A stretch of 64,000 nucleotides of DNA from NCBI RefSeq assembly GCF_030503855.1, contig NZ_CP129971.1:3906001-3970000 (forward strand), in the 5' to 3' direction. Made by a program: the position numbers and the translations under genes. The notes below the pieces were generated by a model, which saw only the letters and a list, made by a program, of their open reading frames with translations, had not been told where the DNA came from and ran no database searches. Shown in pieces: positions 63,550 through 64,000 of this stretch (within the stretch, counting starts at the first letter, position 1; every line of letters starts with the position of its first letter). The DNA is from Marivirga salinae. Lineage in GTDB: Bacteria > Bacteroidota > Bacteroidia > Cytophagales > Cyclobacteriaceae.

Positions 63550-64000
63550 ATGATAAAAAATTTCCTTCAAAAGATTCAAAGTTTCCTAAAAAGCTCAGAT
63601 TTCCTAAAATCTGTTTTAGTTACTTTTGGTATCGTAGTTCCGGTATTGATTGGAATTCAAACTGATCATCTCCCCTATTTTCTAAGTATTTCTATTGGAG
63701 TGTTTTTAACATCCAGTAGTGATGTTCCGGGTAGTCTTAAGCACAAAAGCATTGGCATTTTAATCGCTGCAGCTATTGCCACTGTAGCCACTATAATCGT
63801 TACCTCTGCGGTATTCAGTATTTGGTTGTTGATCCCTACCATGGCACTACTTATTTTTGGAATATCCTATATTTCAGTTTATGGATTCCGTGCTTCTTTA
63901 ATATCCTTTGCAGGACTATTGGCAATTGTACTGAGCTTCGCCCATCAGCAAATCGGTTCTGAAATATTTATTAATGCGATGTTCATTGGGATCGGTGGGA
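63550..64000 (+). CDS. FUSC/YccS-type membrane protein, N-terminal part (runs off window)
   Basis: The frame opens at ATG 63550 and is still open at the last base, giving 150 residues. At least four helices are visible (around VLVTFGIVVPVLIGI, YFLSISIGVFLTS, GILIAAAIATVATIIVTSAV and the ISFAGLLAIVLSF region). The short loop SSSDVPGSLKHK between helices is typical of the YccS N-terminal (FUSC) family of putative exporters. A charged amphipathic N-terminus precedes the first helix. It is divergent from the ethylene-receptor-like operon. Confidence 0.75.
   Translation, partial: MIKNFLQKIQSFLKSSDFLKSVLVTFGIVVPVLIGIQTDHLPYFLSISIGVFLTSSSDVPGSLKHKSIGILIAAAIATVATIIVTSAVFSIWLLIPTMALLIFGISYISVYGFRASLISFAGLLAIVLSFAHQQIGSEIFINAMFIGIGG

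Overview
The window is AT-rich and almost certainly chromosomal DNA of a marine-type Bacteroidota, most likely of the order Cytophagales. The evidence is a type IX secretion (T9SS) sorting domain on a 1789-residue cadherin-repeat protein, promoter-like TAnnTTTG boxes, weak ribosome binding sites, a Bacteroidota-style ECF sigma locus with a DUF6249 gene, and the general gene content. I see no rRNA, tRNA, CRISPR array, prophage or flagellar gene.

Layout. 1-6504: efflux locus with the end of one RND permease, a 1569-residue RND permease fused to an ABC ATPase, and an ABC permease. 6678-13586: a SnoaL-like protein, a methyltransferase, an ECF sigma operon and DUF6249 gene that share a promoter motif, and a penicillin-acylase-family hydrolase. 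14186-20439: RNase R, a DEDD exonuclease, and a pgi / HI0933-family flavoprotein pair. 20468-31397: a nine-gene leftward chemotaxis operon (receptor, W, D, Y, B, A, CheC-like, PAS/GAF protein, R). 31668-33726: a receiver-kinase plus LuxR-type regulator. 33815-42100: housekeeping and membrane genes (thioredoxin-like ferredoxin, MFS transporter, class V aminotransferase, folK, sppA, bioB). 42186-43334: about 200-bp dispersed repeats around a GIY-YIG nuclease. 43413-45074: a GH13 lipoprotein. 45241-47676: cassette-like array of small leftward genes separated by long imperfect palindromes, flanked at 48211-48308 by what looks like a relic IS21-type end. 48326-50428: a degenerate SDR protein, a 20-bp-phased CCTAA array, and a ferredoxin. 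50580-57923: an exported caspase / cadherin / unknown operon. 58613-61239: two Crp/Fnr regulators beside an SRPBCC protein and a quinone-reductase-like flavoprotein. 61277-63334: a three-gene two-component system whose first protein is a free-standing ethylene-receptor-type membrane domain. 63550-64000: start of a FUSC/YccS-type membrane protein.

Main themes. Sensing is over-represented: a full chemotaxis adaptation set with a cytoplasmic PAS receptor, PAS/GAF and four-helix-bundle sensors without outputs, and two further kinase systems. The noncoding DNA holds three families of palindromic repeats, two of which coincide with the 3' ends of solitary nuclease genes (DUF559 and GIY-YIG). Two genes appear frameshifted in homopolymers at their 5' ends, and two more carry in-frame stops.
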